Positions 63,391 to 64,000 of a stretch of 64,000 nucleotides of DNA are shown here, piece by piece (the first letter of the stretch is position 1; the number at the start of each line of letters is the position of its first letter). The position numbers were made by a program, and so were the translations under genes. Source of the DNA: Moorena bouillonii PNG. Its GTDB lineage: Bacteria > Cyanobacteriota > Cyanobacteriia > Cyanobacteriales > Coleofasciculaceae. The notes under the pieces are model-generated. The model worked only from the letters and a program-made list of their open reading frames with translations, did not search any database and had not been told where the DNA came from. The DNA is taken from contig NZ_MKZS01000001.1 of NCBI RefSeq assembly GCF_001942495.1, positions 2,873,665 to 2,937,664 on the forward strand, read 5' to 3'.

Positions 63391-63897
63391 ATGCAGGAAA
63401 AAAGTTTTTATTTTCCCCTATTTTCTGGTTTAATAGCCGGACTTATTTTTGGGATACAGCTGACCTTATTTGTCCAAATAATTCTTGAAAACTACTCTGC
63501 CCGAGCCTGTGCCAAGATTCCCGATGGCAAATTTGCTGTTTTTGTACCAACAAGTTATTTATTGAATAAAATAAATCTTAAACGAGTCGTTATATCTAAC
63601 AAATGGGCTTACAATTACAATTGTAAGCTGTTTAAATCAAAACATGATTATATTAAAAATTCTCAAGTCCTTAAGTCGGATTCATTTATAAAAGATAACT
63701 ATGCCCCAGCCGGTTATATACAGGTGCCATCAGAGAGATATATGCTCAGGAAAGTGTGGCGAGGTACCCTGATTGGCTATTTTTCTGAATATGAGGCAAA
63801 TTTAGTCAGGAACAAAGTCCTGGAAAGTGCTTACAGTAAAGAACCAAAACCTATCGATAAGCCTTTTGTAGTAAATAACATAAATACTAATAATTGA
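63391..63897 (+). CDS. Hypothetical membrane-anchored protein
   Basis: This 168-residue protein has one N-terminal helix (YFPLFSGLIAGLIFGIQLTLFVQIIL) and then a soluble region with two early cysteines (RACAKIPDG, YNCKLFKSK) that could pair outside the membrane. The tail is polar. AT-rich codon use differs from most neighbours. I do not recognise it. Confidence 0.6.
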   Translation: MQEKSFYFPLFSGLIAGLIFGIQLTLFVQIILENYSARACAKIPDGKFAVFVPTSYLLNKINLKRVVISNKWAYNYNCKLFKSKHDYIKNSQVLKSDSFIKDNYAPAGYIQVPSERYMLRKVWRGTLIGYFSEYEANLVRNKVLESAYSKEPKPIDKPFVVNNINTNN

Positions 63898-64000
63898 GAC
63901 TATAAGCATTGAGCGGTCAGCTGTCAGCTGTCAGCCGTCAGCTAAAAGCTAACGCTAGTTGAGGTGCCTTAGCCGTTGAGCGATTCGCGTAGCTTGGCCA
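63898..64000. repeat. GTCAGCTGTCAGC repeats and GCGTAGCTTGGCC unit
   Basis: CAGCTGTCAGCTGTCAGCC repeats (63918-63942) are followed by a GATTCGCGTAGCTTGGCC unit at the window end. The feature runs off the window. Confidence 0.6.

Overview
The window reads as chromosomal DNA from a filamentous, probably marine, cyanobacterium. The evidence is a high-light-inducible (Hli) protein, a CGLD27-family protein, an initiator tRNA interrupted by a group I intron, frequent HIP1 octamers (GCGATCGC), many WD40/STAND proteins, and heavy loads of short tandem repeats (mostly 7-mers) between genes. The repeat style resembles Moorena-type genomes; that genus-level guess is inference and was not tested.

Layout. 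0.2-1.9 kb: an RTX-type repeat protein. 3.3-5.6 kb: sulfotransferase plus ChrA-type transporter. 5.9-10.9 kb: a PhnD-like binding lipoprotein divergent from a large Cache/GAF methyl-accepting protein. 11.4-17 kb: an NB-ARC/WD40 protein, a broken Rpn-type nuclease gene and a DUF1822 gene, the last two both hit by the same 46-bp palindromic element. 17.3-20.3 kb: TlyA methyltransferase and a membrane GTPase. 20.4-26.5 kb: a four-gene STAND cassette (DUF4062-ATPase, metallophosphoesterase, ATPase, WD40). 26.7-31.7 kb: tRNA-fMet with intron, asparaginase, CGLD27, RsfS, a 42-codon ORF, YqeK, alanine dehydrogenase. 31.8-37.6 kb: Hli protein, MerR regulator coupled to an exported WD40 protein, RNase H-like protein, TauE/SafE permease, cupin. 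37.9-39.9 kb: two decayed IS5-type elements. 40.4-43.7 kb: DUF1800 and DUF1501 genes. 44-50.5 kb: a STAND/TPR/WD40 gene split by one in-frame UGA, with an upstream partner ATPase. 50.9-53 kb: nuclease-like genes. 53.2-61.5 kb: a Gld-type ABC exporter whose genes are separated by a Ser/Thr kinase and a PNPOx-fold gene. 61.7-64 kb: a DUF1565/SLH remnant and two unknown genes.

The most interesting locus is the cassette at 20.4-26.5 kb. It has two paralogous STAND-type ATPases. One is fused to DUF4062. The other lies directly behind a metallophosphoesterase, in the -1 frame, with an unbroken reading frame across an A9 run of A_AAA_AAA type. The same A9 run sits at the matching linker position in the DUF4062-ATPase gene. 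This suggests a frameshift-made phosphoesterase-ATPase fusion, with the WD40 sensor supplied by an ATGA-coupled gene. It looks like a sensor-ATPase-effector defence or signalling system, but that function is inferred from architecture only.

A second theme is small palindromic repeats that land inside genes. Removing them restores or shortens reading frames exactly (Rpn gene, DUF1822 gene, an IS5-type transposase). They are therefore visible as recent insertions rather than ordinary intergenic filler.
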